A stretch of DNA of 64,000 nucleotides from Aquanectria penicillioides (taxonomy: Eukaryota; Ascomycota; Sordariomycetes; Hypocreales; Nectriaceae): assembly GCA_003415625.1 (NCBI GenBank), contig PYIU01000006.1:124001-188000 (forward strand). Direction: 5' to 3'. The translations under genes and the position numbers were made by a program. The notes beneath the pieces are model-generated. The model did no database searches. It was not told where the DNA came from and saw nothing but the letters and a program-made list of their open reading frames with translations. This document shows positions 1-12,005 of the stretch, piece after piece. Positions within the stretch are counted from its first letter, which is position 1; every line of letters starts with the position of its first letter.

Positions 1-1326
1 CGAAGGAAACATGCAAAAAATACTGGGCTGGGAACATGGCGTGAACTTCTGTCACCGCCCGCTAACAATGCAGGGGTATTGTGAGATCGGCCTAAAAATG
101 CACCGCGCTTATTGGGGAATATTGGGGAAATTGGATGGTCTAAGGATGGCGGCTGCTTCCTATGATGCCACAATGAATTCTGAGCGTATGATAAGTTGAG
201 TCCAACATGGTATTGCAGCTAAAATTGGACATTCGAACGAGAGATGTTAGCTAGACCAATTGAGCCGTAGGGCTCAGTTCAGAATCTCAAAGATTTTACA
301 TTAAACTAGCCAAGCAAAATGGAAGGGAGGCGCATCGATTAACTCATCAAACATCAAGATAGAAAACTAAATAGATCCGTGGCTATGACAGTCTGTCAGA
401 TGCGATCTTGCTACGCCTTGAGGTAGTTCTTGAACTACTATCTTACCTGTTTTGTTAATGGTATCGCCATGTGAGGTTTAAGATCGATACTGGTGTTACG
501 TTTTCCACTGGCGAACTTGACACGACCACTCAGTCAGGTTTTATCAGCCGAGATTTGGTAGTACTCGTACATGAAACTGGAAGCTTTCGAAAAGAATCAG
601 ACCAAATGGGTGATGGGGATATCAATAGTGATCCGTTTGATTGTTCAACCCTTCTTGTCAAGGTCGTGCTCGCCAGAGTATCGAATTGAGTTTTCTTAAA
701 TCTTTTCAATTGGGGGCTCGCATAGACATGCTCGCGATGAGTCCGAGCTAGCCTCATTTCTCTGTCTTGAGATGTTAGAGTCTATGGCTAGTGAAAAAAG
801 AAACACAATCACGGTTATTGTATTGATAATAATGATGGGGTCGTCCGTTTCAGATAGAAAGTCTGAACTTTTCCCCTTGACAACATAATCCATTTCAAGA
901 AATGCATCCCACTCTCGAGCTGTATCAGAGATTACATACACACATGAGAGTCAGTTCAGGCGCCGATGTCTCCCGTCGGTGTATTCCAGGTTGCGGCACC
1001 AATGGACCTCAACAGAATTTACCGCCCCACTTCCAGATGGGAGCGACAACGCCCCGAGATGCGATATCGCTCCCGATGATGGAGATGGGGGCGGCTTTCA
1101 CTCCATTTCTATTGGATGGCCGCCCGAAGGTATGGACGGCCCTGTGTTAGTGTCGAGGCGAGATCCACATCGGCGGCCACAGATCATCCGACGAGAATTG
1201 CTGACGAACGACTTTTCCCGATGCCTCCAGGCTCTCCTCAACTGCCATTGATCGCATAAAATTACGTGTGAATTTTTGAATTGGGTACTCCGTGTGGACC
1301 ATATTGCCCGTTTCTACTAATCCAAT
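1..1326. other. Intergenic, no gene recognised
   Basis: No reading frame here resembles a family I know. The longest open stretches (about 902-1251 on + and 696-941 on -) have no start context, introns or recognisable motif. The last few hundred bases are presumably the promoter of the transcription factor that starts at 1327. Confidence 0.5.
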
Positions 1327-3162
1327 ATGGCTACTAGATCAAGAATAACGACATGCATCCACTGCCGTCAAATGAAGGTTGGCTAGCCCATTGTCCTAAC
1401 AACGCTCACCCCCGCGCTGATGCATCAGTTCCCAGGTAAAATGCGATGCAAAAGAAGCATTCCCGGCGCCCTGTTCTCGGTGTAAGAAGCATGACCTCCA
1501 TTGTTCCATTGATCCGTCATTTCAGAGAACCGCAAAGAGAAAGTAGGATTCAAGATGTCAAACCAGGCCGAGCATCTGCTTATACATTGCAGGCGAGCAG
1601 ATGATTTGGAAAGACAGCTTAGAGCGCTTAAATCTGCGAGGCAAACGTCGTCTGAAGTAGTTAGTAGGAGTTTATCAAATCCAACGTCCTTGGCTGCGCC
1701 GGATCCCGCTCCGGCCCAACCACCGTCAACGTCGACCTACCCAGAATATAGTTCCCGCATATCTGGCTCAGCATTTCTACCACAGAGAATTGGAGACGTA
1801 GAGATATCTCCAATAGCTATTGCGGATATTTTGAATTGGTAAGTTGCAGAACTTACCAGAAGTGCTTTTGTATTGACGATACATCAGCTTCTTTACCAAC
1901 TATCATCAAGACTTCCCAATATTCCCAGATCAGTCCATATTTGTCAGAGGTTATGACAAGTGCCCCTTATTGCTGTGGGTAATAATTGCCATTGCATCGA
2001 AGCGACTTGCGCCGTATTGCCATTATCACGCCAGCTTGGGGTCTCATATCCAACGTTTGGCCACCGACATCTCCTCGGCTGCAGACCATCCCTTGGGAAC
2101 AGTCCAGGCGCTCTTGCTGCTATGCTGGTGGCCATTTCCCTTCCAGGCTTCCCGAAATGATCCTTCTTGGACGTACTGCGGCCTAGCTGTACACACTGCC
2201 TTGAAGTTTGGCATGCACCGTCCTCATCACTTTTCGGACTTTGTTTATGATGACCACCTGGATGATCTGGGTATTGCCGCGTTTCAGAGAGCTTGGGTAG
2301 GCTGCTTCATCATGAATCAGACGTATGCAAAGGGCTCTCCCTGTCTGGAGAAAAATGACTAATAAATTTGTTCAGGCTGAGTAGTGATTTGGGCATTCCT
2401 GCAACAGTCAGCCCTGATTCGGTTATCCTTGGGGCAATGAATTCCGAATCCCCTAGCCTGGGCAAGGTGTTGGGGCAACACCTCAAAATTGCCTATCAGA
2501 GCTACAATATCTGTCACACTTTGGGAAATGCAGACTCTACCACATCCGGCCTCCTGCCTGGTAGACTCGAAATGATGAAGATATTTCACCGAGAATTGCA
2601 GAAACTAGATTCTCAATTTGCGCAAGCTCTATCCACTGTTACGCATATGGCTCTTCTCAGAGCCAAACTGCAGTTATATTCATTTGCATTTTTTTATGAT
2701 TCACCTACAACCCACAGCGTTAGCACGGCAAGCAGGGCCCCAGAATATCTTATTCAAGCCGGAAAAGATTCCATTAAGCTTATCAATGTCGCCTCGCAAT
2801 GTGAATCCGACCAACTTTGGCCGGCAATTGCCAGAATCGCAGTTGTGTATGCAGCGCATACTCTTCTTGGGCTGTTAGACTTCCCTGAGCACTATATCCA
2901 TGATGATACGATGAACTCGATCCGCCAGGCATGGAACTTACTGAATACACGGTCAGAGCAGGAGCATGACAGCTGGGCGCGGATATCCGACGTCATAGCA
3001 TACTTGAGTCGAGCAAACACACATGTTCGGCATCCCGATAATTGTGTCAAATCTCGCATGTCTGCGAATATTTTGATCAATTCTATCTGGCGAGCTAGGG
3101 ACGATTCAGTGAAGATATTCGCTTTGCAAAACCTCGCGACTATACTGCTGCTGCGGCAATGA
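1327..3162 (+). CDS. Zn2Cys6 transcription factor, Leu3-like DNA-binding type
   Basis: Nuclear sequence-specific regulator. Proposed exons are 1327-1377, 1436-1542, 1593-1838, 1888-2322 and 2376-3162, giving 541 aa in frame. The N-terminus carries a binuclear zinc cluster, C10-x2-C13-x6-C20-x9-C30-x2-C33-x6-C40, followed by a basic RT-KRK segment and a heptad-like linker (DDLERQLRAL). The long third spacer and the 'PCSRCKKHDLHC' loop resemble the Leu3 class more than Gal4. The remaining ~430 residues look like the fungal_TF_MHR region, with helix-rich text such as 'SYNICHTLGNADS' and an Arg/Leu-rich end. It converges on the AtuA-like gene 120 bp downstream, which is a plausible but unproven target. 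The first intron has a weak donor (GTTGGC) and splits the zinc cluster between Lys17 and Val18, so that junction is the least certain. Confidence 0.85.
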
Positions 3163-3281
3163 GGGACGTTTTTCAATTTGGTTTGGACTTTTTCGTCGGC
3201 CCTGATCTATTGAATGTAGAATCATTGAATTAAATCAAAGCTACCATTTAAAGAACCCATCTTTGGGTAATTTGACAGCCT

Positions 3282-5348
3282 CTACTGGTTTTTAATTAAT
3301 TCAACAATTAATGCCGATGGCAAAACCAGCCTAGCCAACGGGATATATTGCTGCGAACCGTGTACATCATCCTCCATGAAGCCTCCGGAACAACTAGGCT
3401 TGCCGTCTTTCTTCCTTGGAATCGTAGCCTTGAATGCCATTGCCACATCGAAGAAACCCGACCATATTACTTCAGATTCATGAATTTGGTAGAGGCTCGC
3501 AATGATCTCGCGGCTCAAGATGCCCGCGTCCTTCACCGTGCTGTACATCTCCATGTTGTCAAACATAACATCCAAAGTCACTTCATAAGGACCAGAATTC
3601 TTAGATCGAATTACCTTTGCAATGTCAAAGAGGGTATTTGGCGGCTTGGCAGCTGATAGAACCTTGGGTTTCGGTTGGGGTAGAGTAGCTGCCTGCTTCG
3701 GGACTCCATTTGAGATTGAAGAAGTCAAGCCGTTTGATGCGGTGCTGAAAGACTTGGCATGTTCTTTGCCCGAGCCAAGTTGAAGTTTCTTCCATCGGAA
3801 TAGCCCTCTTTGTCCGTCAGAGTCTTCCCACTGAAGAGAATTCTCACGGGCTCCCTCTTCCTCTGATGTGACATCCATGAGGTGGTACACCGAGAACTCA
3901 GCACAAGCCTTTGTCTCCAATTCAAGCATTCCACCAATTCCCATTGCGAAGTTTCCGGACGTTGCTTTTTGGTTAGGGTAGGATCCATGGATAAAGTGAA
4001 TCCGGATAGCTGAGGCAAGGCTGGTTGCAATTTCCTGTGACACTGCTAGAGCCTCTGCAATGACAAAAACCTCGTTTGGCACAAAATCTGGTTGGTTTTG
4101 GTCGAACCCATATATGTGGAAGCCAATATCCCATGCCTCAGTGATGTGTGTGTGCTGCTGCTTGACGAATTCTTTGCCTCGTTCAAGGAAATTGTGGACC
4201 TGGGGAATGAGAATTGGGTCGCGAAATGACCCCATAGCCAAAGTGCGGTACCCGGCGACTCTAGCACCTTCAAGTTTTACGGTATACGTCGTTCCCTGGG
4301 CTCGATCTAGGTGGAATGTCGAGCCTCGTACGCGTACAGTCCGCCCGTCCTCAAGCTGTGTAAAGGTAGATTGAGTAAGGTCAATGTACCCGCCAGGACC
4401 ATGAAGGATGTCAGGTCGGGTCTTCTCGTAGAGTGTGTGAGCTGCAACACTGAGGGCTGTGCACTTGGCTGCCGGATCCAAGGGCTTGATATCGAAACTA
4501 TTATCGACGTTCATGACGCCCACCGCACCCATGCCCTTGGGAGTTGCGCAAAGGCCGCCGCACTCGAGGATTTTTCCCATGTGTGAAAAAGCGCCCAATA
4601 GATCTGCTGGGAGCTCATTGAAGTTGTTGAGGCTCCTTTGTTTGAGTGCATGAAACGCCATGAATGCAATATGGGGTGCCGGGTCATAGGCCCTGCCCGA
4701 AATTAGGATGTTAAAGTCCGGGTTCGCGACAATGGCGTCCAAAAGTGGCTCAGGGCCCATCTGTGCTACTATTGTGGGCGTCTGGTGTACAATTTCTGGG
4801 GTCAGGTGTGGAACGGATGGACCACAGCCCCCGATTTTCCCAGCTTGAAGTCTGTCCAATACGACGGTTTTAGGAATTTCCGAGTATATAGCGAGAACTT
4901 TGAGTAGCCATGAACTGGGTGCTGTTAGATGACACCCAAATACGATCAGACCGTCTGTCACTCACGCATTCTCCGGCTCCTCCGATATCTCGCGAATAAT
5001 GTCAAGAAACAAGTCAACATGATCATCACTGCCGTCGCCTCCAGCAGATGAGATGAGAATGGGTACATGGTACCGCACAGATAGCTTGATCAGTTTTCGG
5101 AGATCTCTTATGTAAGATGACTTTGGGCAAGTAGTTGTTCCAAGAGCAAGTTTTGACGGTCCAGAGTCGGTCGAACCAGCATCAATGATAAGTGCCGTAG
5201 GCGTTGAAGAGTGACAAAAACGCTCCAGCTCTGTTTCAGCCTGGACTTCAGAAAACCCATAACCCATCATCCCCGTTGGCGTAATAATCTGGCACAGGAT
5301 CTGAGCAGCCTCCTGTGCCGGGGCATGATCCACTGAGGGAGAAGACAT
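3282..5348 (-). CDS. AtuA-like DUF1446-DUF4387 fusion protein
   Basis: Proposed exons are 4966-5348 and 3282-4914, with a 51-bp intron ending CACCCAG, giving 671 aa. Residues ~1-480 match the DUF1446/AtuA family (acyclic terpene utilisation). Telling segments are 'ALIIDAGSTDSGPSKL', 'LISGRAYDPAPHIAFMAF', 'GKILECGGLCATPKG' and 'HGPGGYIDLTQS'. The last ~115 residues match DUF4387: the stretch from 'FDIAKVIRSKNSGPYE' to 'VHGSQQYIPLARLVLP' is typical of that small companion family. In Pseudomonas, atuA belongs to the citronellol/geraniol degradation cluster; the exact chemistry of DUF1446 is not settled. The fusion suggests that the two products act as one complex. A Ser/Pro/Lys-rich linker (~residues 500-555) joins the two parts. 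No signal peptide is seen, so it is probably cytosolic. Confidence 0.85.
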
Positions 5349-5444
5349 GATAGGATGAATTTTGTGGCCTGGAACTGAGATTCCAAGATGAAGTGGGATG
5401 AGAAAGTGATCAAATCCTTCCCATGCATAAAGCAGATGACCCAG

Positions 5445-5452
5445 TATTTATA
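5445..5452 (-). promoter_or_regulatory. Candidate TATA box of the AtuA-like gene
   Basis: The minus strand reads TATAAATA about 97-104 bp upstream of the ATG at 5348, a normal distance for a fungal core promoter. This is assigned by position only. Confidence 0.4.
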
Positions 5453-6192
5453 AGTAAGTTGAACTGAAAGTCAGGTCTGCAGGCTGAGCACAAAAAAACA
5501 ATTTGAGGCTTACTGAAGCGATATCGCGTCTAATTGCGATGTCGCGATTTCTCATGGTGGCGGGGCAAGGCACCAATCCGACGGTGCCTAAAATGGCGCG
5601 ACGTGTTGACGAAGGGCCCAGAAATCGTGTATTTTCTGGCAAGTTTTGCCGTCGATTCCCCCAATTTAGGAGGAAATTGTACAGTAGCCTCACGCAGTGG
5701 AACAAGTATTTTCTTATTAGTATTTTCTTATTAGGGATTCAAATGATGATGACATAAGATGATCTAACGGAATTCATTATGGTACCACCGTTTGCTCATA
5801 AACAAATCGATCCCTACAACATACCGCGAAGCCATACCCATCGTCTCATATCCCTCTATCTCAACATGTGCTTTGTGAGATGTCTGAGGTTCAACCAGCG
5901 AGCAAGCTCTGTGGCTGAAACTTGCAGGAGTTTGTCTCAATGAAGTAATAGACCTAACCAAGAACGTGCAATGCACTAATCATACCATGTAAACTGCTTC
6001 CGCGTATTGATAGATGTTGAAGCGTAATTTCAGCTTCAATGGCCCATTCCACCCTGCTCAAGAAACAGCCTTCCAGCCAACGAATGTATGACCAGCAAAC
6101 TCTGCTCAATATTCTTTCCAGAAATAATGAATCAACTGCCCCGTCTCCCGGTTTCGATGCATTACTGGCCTTGTCTCCTCCACCTTGGGCAT
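5453..6192. other. Intergenic region
   Basis: This lies upstream of the AtuA-like gene and downstream of the MFS gene. Apart from the 14-bp tandem duplication listed separately I see nothing with coding or RNA character. The + frame at 6039-6248 is short and unlike any known family. Confidence 0.45.
5707..5734. repeat. 14-bp perfect tandem duplication
   Basis: The unit TATTTTCTTATTAG occurs twice in a row at 5707-5720 and 5721-5734 with no mismatch. It is probably a replication-slippage duplication. Confidence 0.9.
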
Positions 6193-7709
6193 CTAAGCTT
6201 GTCGGTCATTTCTCGACGGTGATTGTAGCTCGACTTCCTCGTCCATAGATCGCCTTTGAAAGCTGTCGTCTTGGTCATTGGTCTCATGTGCGTGCAATCT
6301 CATGTTTACAAACATGGCCCAAAGTCCCAGGTCGTACATAATACGTAGAACTCCTCCGACAACGAAGGCAATCCAGAATCTCTGGTGTCCAGCAAGTGTC
6401 CCGGTTACGGATGGGCCCGTGGCCATAGCCAGCGTTCGAAGCGTACTAGTGATTCCCATCACGGCTGTGCGCTCCTCGGGTTTGACAACGGCTGCGATAA
6501 AGGCTGCCCTCGGTGCTTGGTCCATATTATTCAAGCCCATGCGAATGAATAGCAAGATGATTGTCGGACAAGAGCGCTTGGGGCAGGAAACAGCAAAACT
6601 GCTGCAGAGGATGGCAGGTGCGTAAACACCATGGTATTGAGAAGGCCAAGATGCCGAGAAAGCGGCCCAGCAAAAACGGTGGAGACGGTTGCCAGGATAA
6701 GGGCCGTGGACATGATGTCACCAAGTGCCGTCTTGGATAGATGAAACTTGCGATCGAGGAAATAGGTCGTCAGAGTTTGAGACACCATGCCGTCGGCCAA
6801 GGAGTCGACGGTGAGGAGAAACCATAGTTTGTACATAACTGAACGCGTGGGCGACGAAATTTGGGAAAAGCGACCCTTGGGCTTGGGCGGGGTGACGGAG
6901 ACAGACGATTGTTGCGGGCTGTCTGCATCAAGATCCTCGTCGCTTTGAGAATCGTCCAGCAAACCTTGACCCGACTCCTCAGTGGTCTCGGGAGTAGCGT
7001 GGTCGATCTCGCATCTTGCGCTCATGGAAAAGGCCAAGACGACATTCAGAGCGCCCATCACAATGTAGATCCAAAATGTCGCGTGGTACGTACGTACCAG
7101 GGTCCACCCCTCACTGTCTTTCATTCTCTCGACAAACCTCCCAGCGAGTTCGGTGCCAGCAGCAGAGCCGAGACTCGAGCTCGTCACATACCATGCCAAA
7201 ACATCGGCTCGCGTCTTGGGAGTCGTGATGTGAGACAAAATTGACTCCTCGACGGCTCGGAAAGGTCCAAAGTCGCCGCCGCTAGCGCTGACGACTCCCG
7301 CCACCGCAGCAAGGAGCAGTATCCAGAAGTTTTCAAAGATGCAAAAGACGGCACCCGAAACGGCCATGAGGAGGCCGCCAGCCAGAAGAACCCGTCGACG
7401 GCCAAGCCCATCAGCCATCAGAGTAATTACAAGCCCAACAAAGACATCGCCGAGCAGCGTCAGCGTCATGAACAGGCCAATCTGGAAATCAGAGAAGCCT
7501 AGCTCGGAGAAGAAGAGGGCTATCGTGAGAGAGACAGCTCCAAAGGCGAACATGCGACATGTCCGCGAGAGGATGACGAGCCATGCATCGCGGCCAGTGA
7601 GATACACAGAGGCAATCCCGGACTCGTAGTACAGCCAAGAGACTGACTTGCTGAGAGACCTCGGACGTGCGCTCGATGGCCGGCCGTCGTGCGAGAGGCT
7701 GGGCGTCAT
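6193..7709 (-). CDS. MFS transporter with a one-base frameshift
   Basis: Twelve-helix major facilitator permease of the plasma membrane, substrate unknown. The start is the ATG at 7709 (MTPSLSHDG); the open frame extends a little further upstream but only from a TTG. Recognisable segments are the helix 2-3 loop 'LMADGLGRRRVLLAGG', then 'GGDFGPFRAVEESILSH', a long acidic cytoplasmic loop, and helices 7-12 ending 'QAPRAAFIAAVVKPEERTAVMG'. The frame is open from 7709 to about 6575 and continues in another frame to the stop at 6193. Homology runs straight across, so one base appears to be missing near 6565-6580, just after 'HLPSSAAVLLFPAPSAL'. The gap is too short for an intron. Restoring one base would give 505 aa. 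It is either a sequencing or assembly error or a recently inactivated gene, as no other lesion is visible. Confidence 0.75.
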
Positions 7710-8463
7710 GATATGACAAATTTGGAGGGGATTATTGGAGAAAGTTTTCAAGCCGGCCTTGTTTCTTCATGGCAGTAATCCGAAATGCGGAGGCGCTAAG
7801 CGGAGAGGTCGGTTATCGGATATGTCGGAAACAACATCGGCATTTGGCGGACCCCAACGTAGAACGGCACGTATATCACGTTGAGAGGCTCAACTCAACA
7901 AGGACGGGCTGGTATGACTTCAAAGTTGTGGTTTTTGTTTCCCCTGGTTCTGCATGCATTCTAGGGAGGCTTTGAGGAAATTCCCCCGCCAGTGTTCGAC
8001 GAGCAAAGACCATATCACGCATTCCGTTGTAGCAGCACATTCTCCACAGGTTCAGGCGCCCCACCTATCGAAATGTGCTGGTGCGGAAATATGTATGTCC
8101 AATGAACGAAAAATCCGACAACTAGTGCTCCGCAACATATATTAGGAATGAATTGCTAGAGTCTATAAAATGCCGTCCCTTTCAAATTTACAATGGGCTT
8201 GAGCTTGAAAAACAAATCCAATAGACGACATACTTTTCGCATTGGGACGGATCAACCGCAAGGATAAATATACTTACCCGTATTGGCACGCTGAAACTGT
8301 ACAGGAAGGCAGTATTGTAAACAGATTTCTCGCATTCACGAAAGAAGCTGTGCAGTATCAATTCTGAGTTGAGTTTGTATCGCGCTATCCTTCAAGTAAA
8401 CTACACGTCTTTAAGCTAGCTCACTCCGCGAGTCAAATGACTCATAGTTAGTCCGTAGCTCGT
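7710..8463. other. Intergenic region
   Basis: This contains the promoter of the MFS gene on the minus strand and the 3' flank of the cyanide hydratase gene. I see no convincing coding or RNA feature. Confidence 0.45.
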
Positions 8464-9635
8464 TCAAGCAGCCTCCTCATCGTCAAGAGGTCGATCCAAT
8501 CCCAACCGCTCTCGGGTGGTATAGGTTGCGATGGATCCAGTTGATCCAGCAGGGTCAGCATGGGTAACTAGTTCCTTGCGACGGGTGTCGACGAGAAGGC
8601 GGATCAGGTCAGGTCGCATGTAGTGACCCGCAAAGTCAGCCAGCACCTTGGTGAGGTGTGTCTCATTGAGGTCGATGTCAACAAACAACAGCCCATCAAA
8701 GTCCTTTTCAGGCTTGACAACCAAGCTTCCATCAGGTCTGTAGATGCGCGCATGTCCATTGTAGACGGAAGGATCGGTCTCAGGCTCAACACCTTCAGGT
8801 GTATTCTTGCGCAGACCCTCGACCGAAAGCCGTTGGAAAGGCGCAAGGGTCCAGGCACCGGTTTCAATGGCGTATGCCGGAGTGACCAAGTCGGAGGCCG
8901 GCTCAGCATAGTTGGTTGCTGGGTCGGGAGCCACTTGGCGCTCGATGCCGGGGTAAACGGGCCAGCCGGCAATGTGAACTTGCTCACCGCACGAAACATT
9001 AAGAGACTTGAGGAACGGATTCATATTCTCCCAGCAGTTGAGTTGGCCCACGCGGCCAATTTCGGTCTCTGAAACCGACATGAAGGTGTCGCCGGCACCG
9101 TCGCCGTAGACAAGCTTCTCAACGTGCGTCGGCTTGATCTTGCGGCGGTGGTTGATGACGGCGCCATCAGGGCCAATCAACACCTGTGAGAGGTACAACG
9201 TGGCATGGTCAATCTCAGAGAAGCCAAGTGATACATAGATTTGGTTGTCGCGAGCAGCGCGGCGGATTCGGCGCATCTCTTCGGAATCAACAGCCATGGA
9301 GTTCTCGCGGTACCTCTTGAGCATCGGCAGAGATTGGAGATACGTAACCTTCCACATCCAGTAGGGATAACCGGGGATCCCTTGAGGATGTCAGCAATCG
9401 TCCCATGATATACAAGATCTCAATGAGGCGTTTCAAGTGGCACGTACAAACTTCAGGGAAAGCAACCAGCTTACAGCCTGCCTGGCCAGCTTCATTGATG
9501 AACTGAATGGTCTTCTGGACACCACCCTCGAGATCAAACCACTGTGTAATGTTAACACCGCTCGCTTCTGAACTTGAACAATCTTACTCCGGGCTCGGAG
9601 GTGACGGCAGCTGCCTTGTACTTGGTGATGGTCAT
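8464..9635 (-). CDS. Cyanide hydratase (nitrilase superfamily)
   Basis: Cytosolic enzyme that hydrates cyanide to formamide (EC 4.2.1.66); family members assemble into helical oligomers. Proposed exons are 9588-9635, 9448-9541 and 8464-9380, giving 352 aa, slightly shorter than most fungal cyanide hydratases. The start [16 protein letters not shown] matches the family start. The nitrilase triad is complete: Glu46 (FPEVWIPGYPYW), Lys128 (HRRKIKPTH) and Cys163 ([11 protein letters not shown]). The segments '[12 protein letters not shown]' and '[22 protein letters not shown]' are close to those of characterised fungal cyanide hydratases and differ from arylacetonitrilases, so I prefer this assignment to a general nitrilase. 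The C-terminal tail is short and acidic. Introns are 46 and 67 bp. In plant-associated fungi this enzyme detoxifies cyanide released by cyanogenic plants. Confidence 0.92.
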
Positions 9636-12005
9636 TTTGAGAGCCTTTGGGGAATGTGATTGCGTGGACTCTGTACAAGGACGAAAAACGACAGTTGCTG
9701 TTGAATTGAGCATGAGTGATGAGGGTTGTGATTCCATCCTTAGAGACAAATGCTTGCCATCTTATACTTGGCGACGAGCCGGACGGTCCATATTGATTAC
9801 TGAGACTACGTCTGAAAGCCTCCCGAGAGCTCGCCGACCATGCCGATCAACATGGAACTTGATCAAACCCACTGTCGTGGCGTGACACGGACAGCATGTT
9901 GCCGATGCACTATGACATGAAAGAAAGCCTAAGTGACAGGCAACCCATGTCTTGAAGCATTAACCGCGCGAGAGGGGCACATCCATGTGATGAGCTATGT
10001 TTCAGCCAATATGAAAGCTTGAGTGAGATACAATTAGCAAATGCACCTGTGATGCGACCCTGCCCATGCTTGGTTGCAAAGACGATTATAAATTTCAGGT
10101 TGCAATTGAACTGTGACAATGTAGAGTAAGAGTACGTGCCAATTTACTTCGTGTGAATATACATGTATCCAACAAAATGCTTGATGTGAAAAGTAATGAC
10201 TTCGGTTGGTTTGGCATACTTTAAGCGAGGGACTATTTGCTATGTTCGATGCAATCTTGTATGTCAAAGCTCCGTGCTCAGGACAGCTATGACACGCAGC
10301 CACGGGGATTCCCGGACTAAACGCTGCGAGTGCGGGAGCTCCCGAAAAGAACGAGAAAATGCCGAATCTAGGCTCTTACTTCAAAACCCAAACCCCAGGT
10401 ATGACATGCTTCTAACGTTGGATACGAGGCGGCAATGGAGCGGCGAGGTAGCGGGCCGACCGGAGGTTGCGTGCCGCATGCCGATTGGCATCCACCTGCG
10501 GGCCGCTGCGGGCCGCAGCTCCTTCAACCCAGGGTATCCGAGATGTCTCTAAGGTTCTGGACTATTCAACAATTCAGCATTTAGTCGGTTTCCGTTATGC
10601 TGAACTCCACCCAAGGTTCAGGGCCAAAACTCGGTATCAGTTACGTCTTTGAGCCACAAGTGGCGGTGAAAACTCAATCCATCGCGTTCAACGGTATTGA
10701 AGGGCCAGAATAAATTTCTCAAACAGGGACTATGATATCTTCCAGTTACTTCTCTACATGGCATCCAAAAACTCTTTTGGTAAGCCGAGTGTGTCCACAA
10801 ACGTGCACATATAGTTCGAACAGCCGTCCGTATTAAACACAATTTAGAAGCCATTCGGCCTATGTTAGCTCTAAATTAATCTTAACATAAAATACAAATA
10901 GTAGTTTGTTGGTGGAAGGGGACACTGGCCAAAACACACACCCCACACAGCTGGGTATAGGGTAAGCAGATTCAGTGATAACCGAATAGCCTTTTCAAGC
11001 AGCTGCAAACAACTTTAGAGCATCTGATCAAAAGCTCTAGAGTGCCCCTTAAAGAAAAGAAGAAAGGAATGTAAAGTGGAAAGTCATACATGAAGGAATA
11101 TCATAGGGGGCAGCACCGGGACTTCAATAGAGTCCAAATGCAAGGAATTTAGGATTTCAAAAATAAACATTAGTTGGAGAAAACTGCCTATTCATTTCCT
11201 GTGTTTCTGTGGTCCCTTTTATCTTCCTTGACCTCCCTGATTACAGGTTGATCCACAATACCCTAGACCACCAACTCAGTGGGAGGGGGCAAAATGGCGA
11301 TTGTCACTGAACAAAATAACAATAAACGGGACATATGATTCGATTTTTCATATCTCCAATGTATTTTATGTATCACCGAATGATGAGAGGGTTTGAGGAA
11401 TTTCAGCCGAAGGCGTATCCCCTTCAGTGTGGTAAAGACGACGCCTCCGTACCAAGCCTCACACAACTCCAGGTACAAAAATCAACCTACGAATAGGATA
11501 GGCCATCCAGGAAATGTATGTGCATCAGTAGTAGCTTCAACAGTAATAATGCTGATCGGCACAACATTGCTACAAGTACTACCGCTACTTTTATCATCGT
11601 AAAATACCTAATCTTTACAAGGCTCAGTATGTTAATTGGCTGGTGCGAGGAAAGAATAGCAAGTAAAACGTCAAGTTTAACCTTAGAGAACTCAGCTAAT
11701 TTTCAACTAGCTCACTTTAATGGGAGAATGATGACTCAGGCACCAGTTTTAGTGACGAGCCATGAAGAAACAAATATGTCCGTATCTTACGGAGCTAAGT
11801 AGTAGTGACGTCATGGATTATGCACGGCCTGCGATTTATGGGATGATTTGATGCTTCCACGTGATTTGCTAAGCAGCATTGAGCACTAGTAAATCGTAAA
11901 TGTGGGGCCGCCATTTCCGATCAACAACAGACTCAGATCCTTGTCACTGTGACCAACTTCTAAGCAACTTCGCCCAGTTCACTACAGTCACGCGCAGTGC
12001 CCGAA
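9636..12005. other. Large intergenic region (2.4 kb)
   Basis: No gene recognised. The first ~150 bp form the cyanide hydratase promoter, with a minus-strand TATAAG at 9761-9766 about 126 bp upstream of the ATG. A GC-rich patch at about 10440-10520 contains the direct repeat CTGCGGGCCG. The remainder is AT-rich and all frames are short and unlike known families. Confidence 0.45.

Noticed and set aside
3282..4961. Using the open frame from 4961 as a separate gene
   Set aside because: The first residues lie in an intron; joining 4966-5348 to 3282-4914 gives one in-frame protein with a complete family N-terminus.
10440..10520. GC-rich patch with CTGCGGGCCG repeats as a possible regulatory island
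   Set aside because: Only two direct copies are present and no gene is nearby; too little to support a function.
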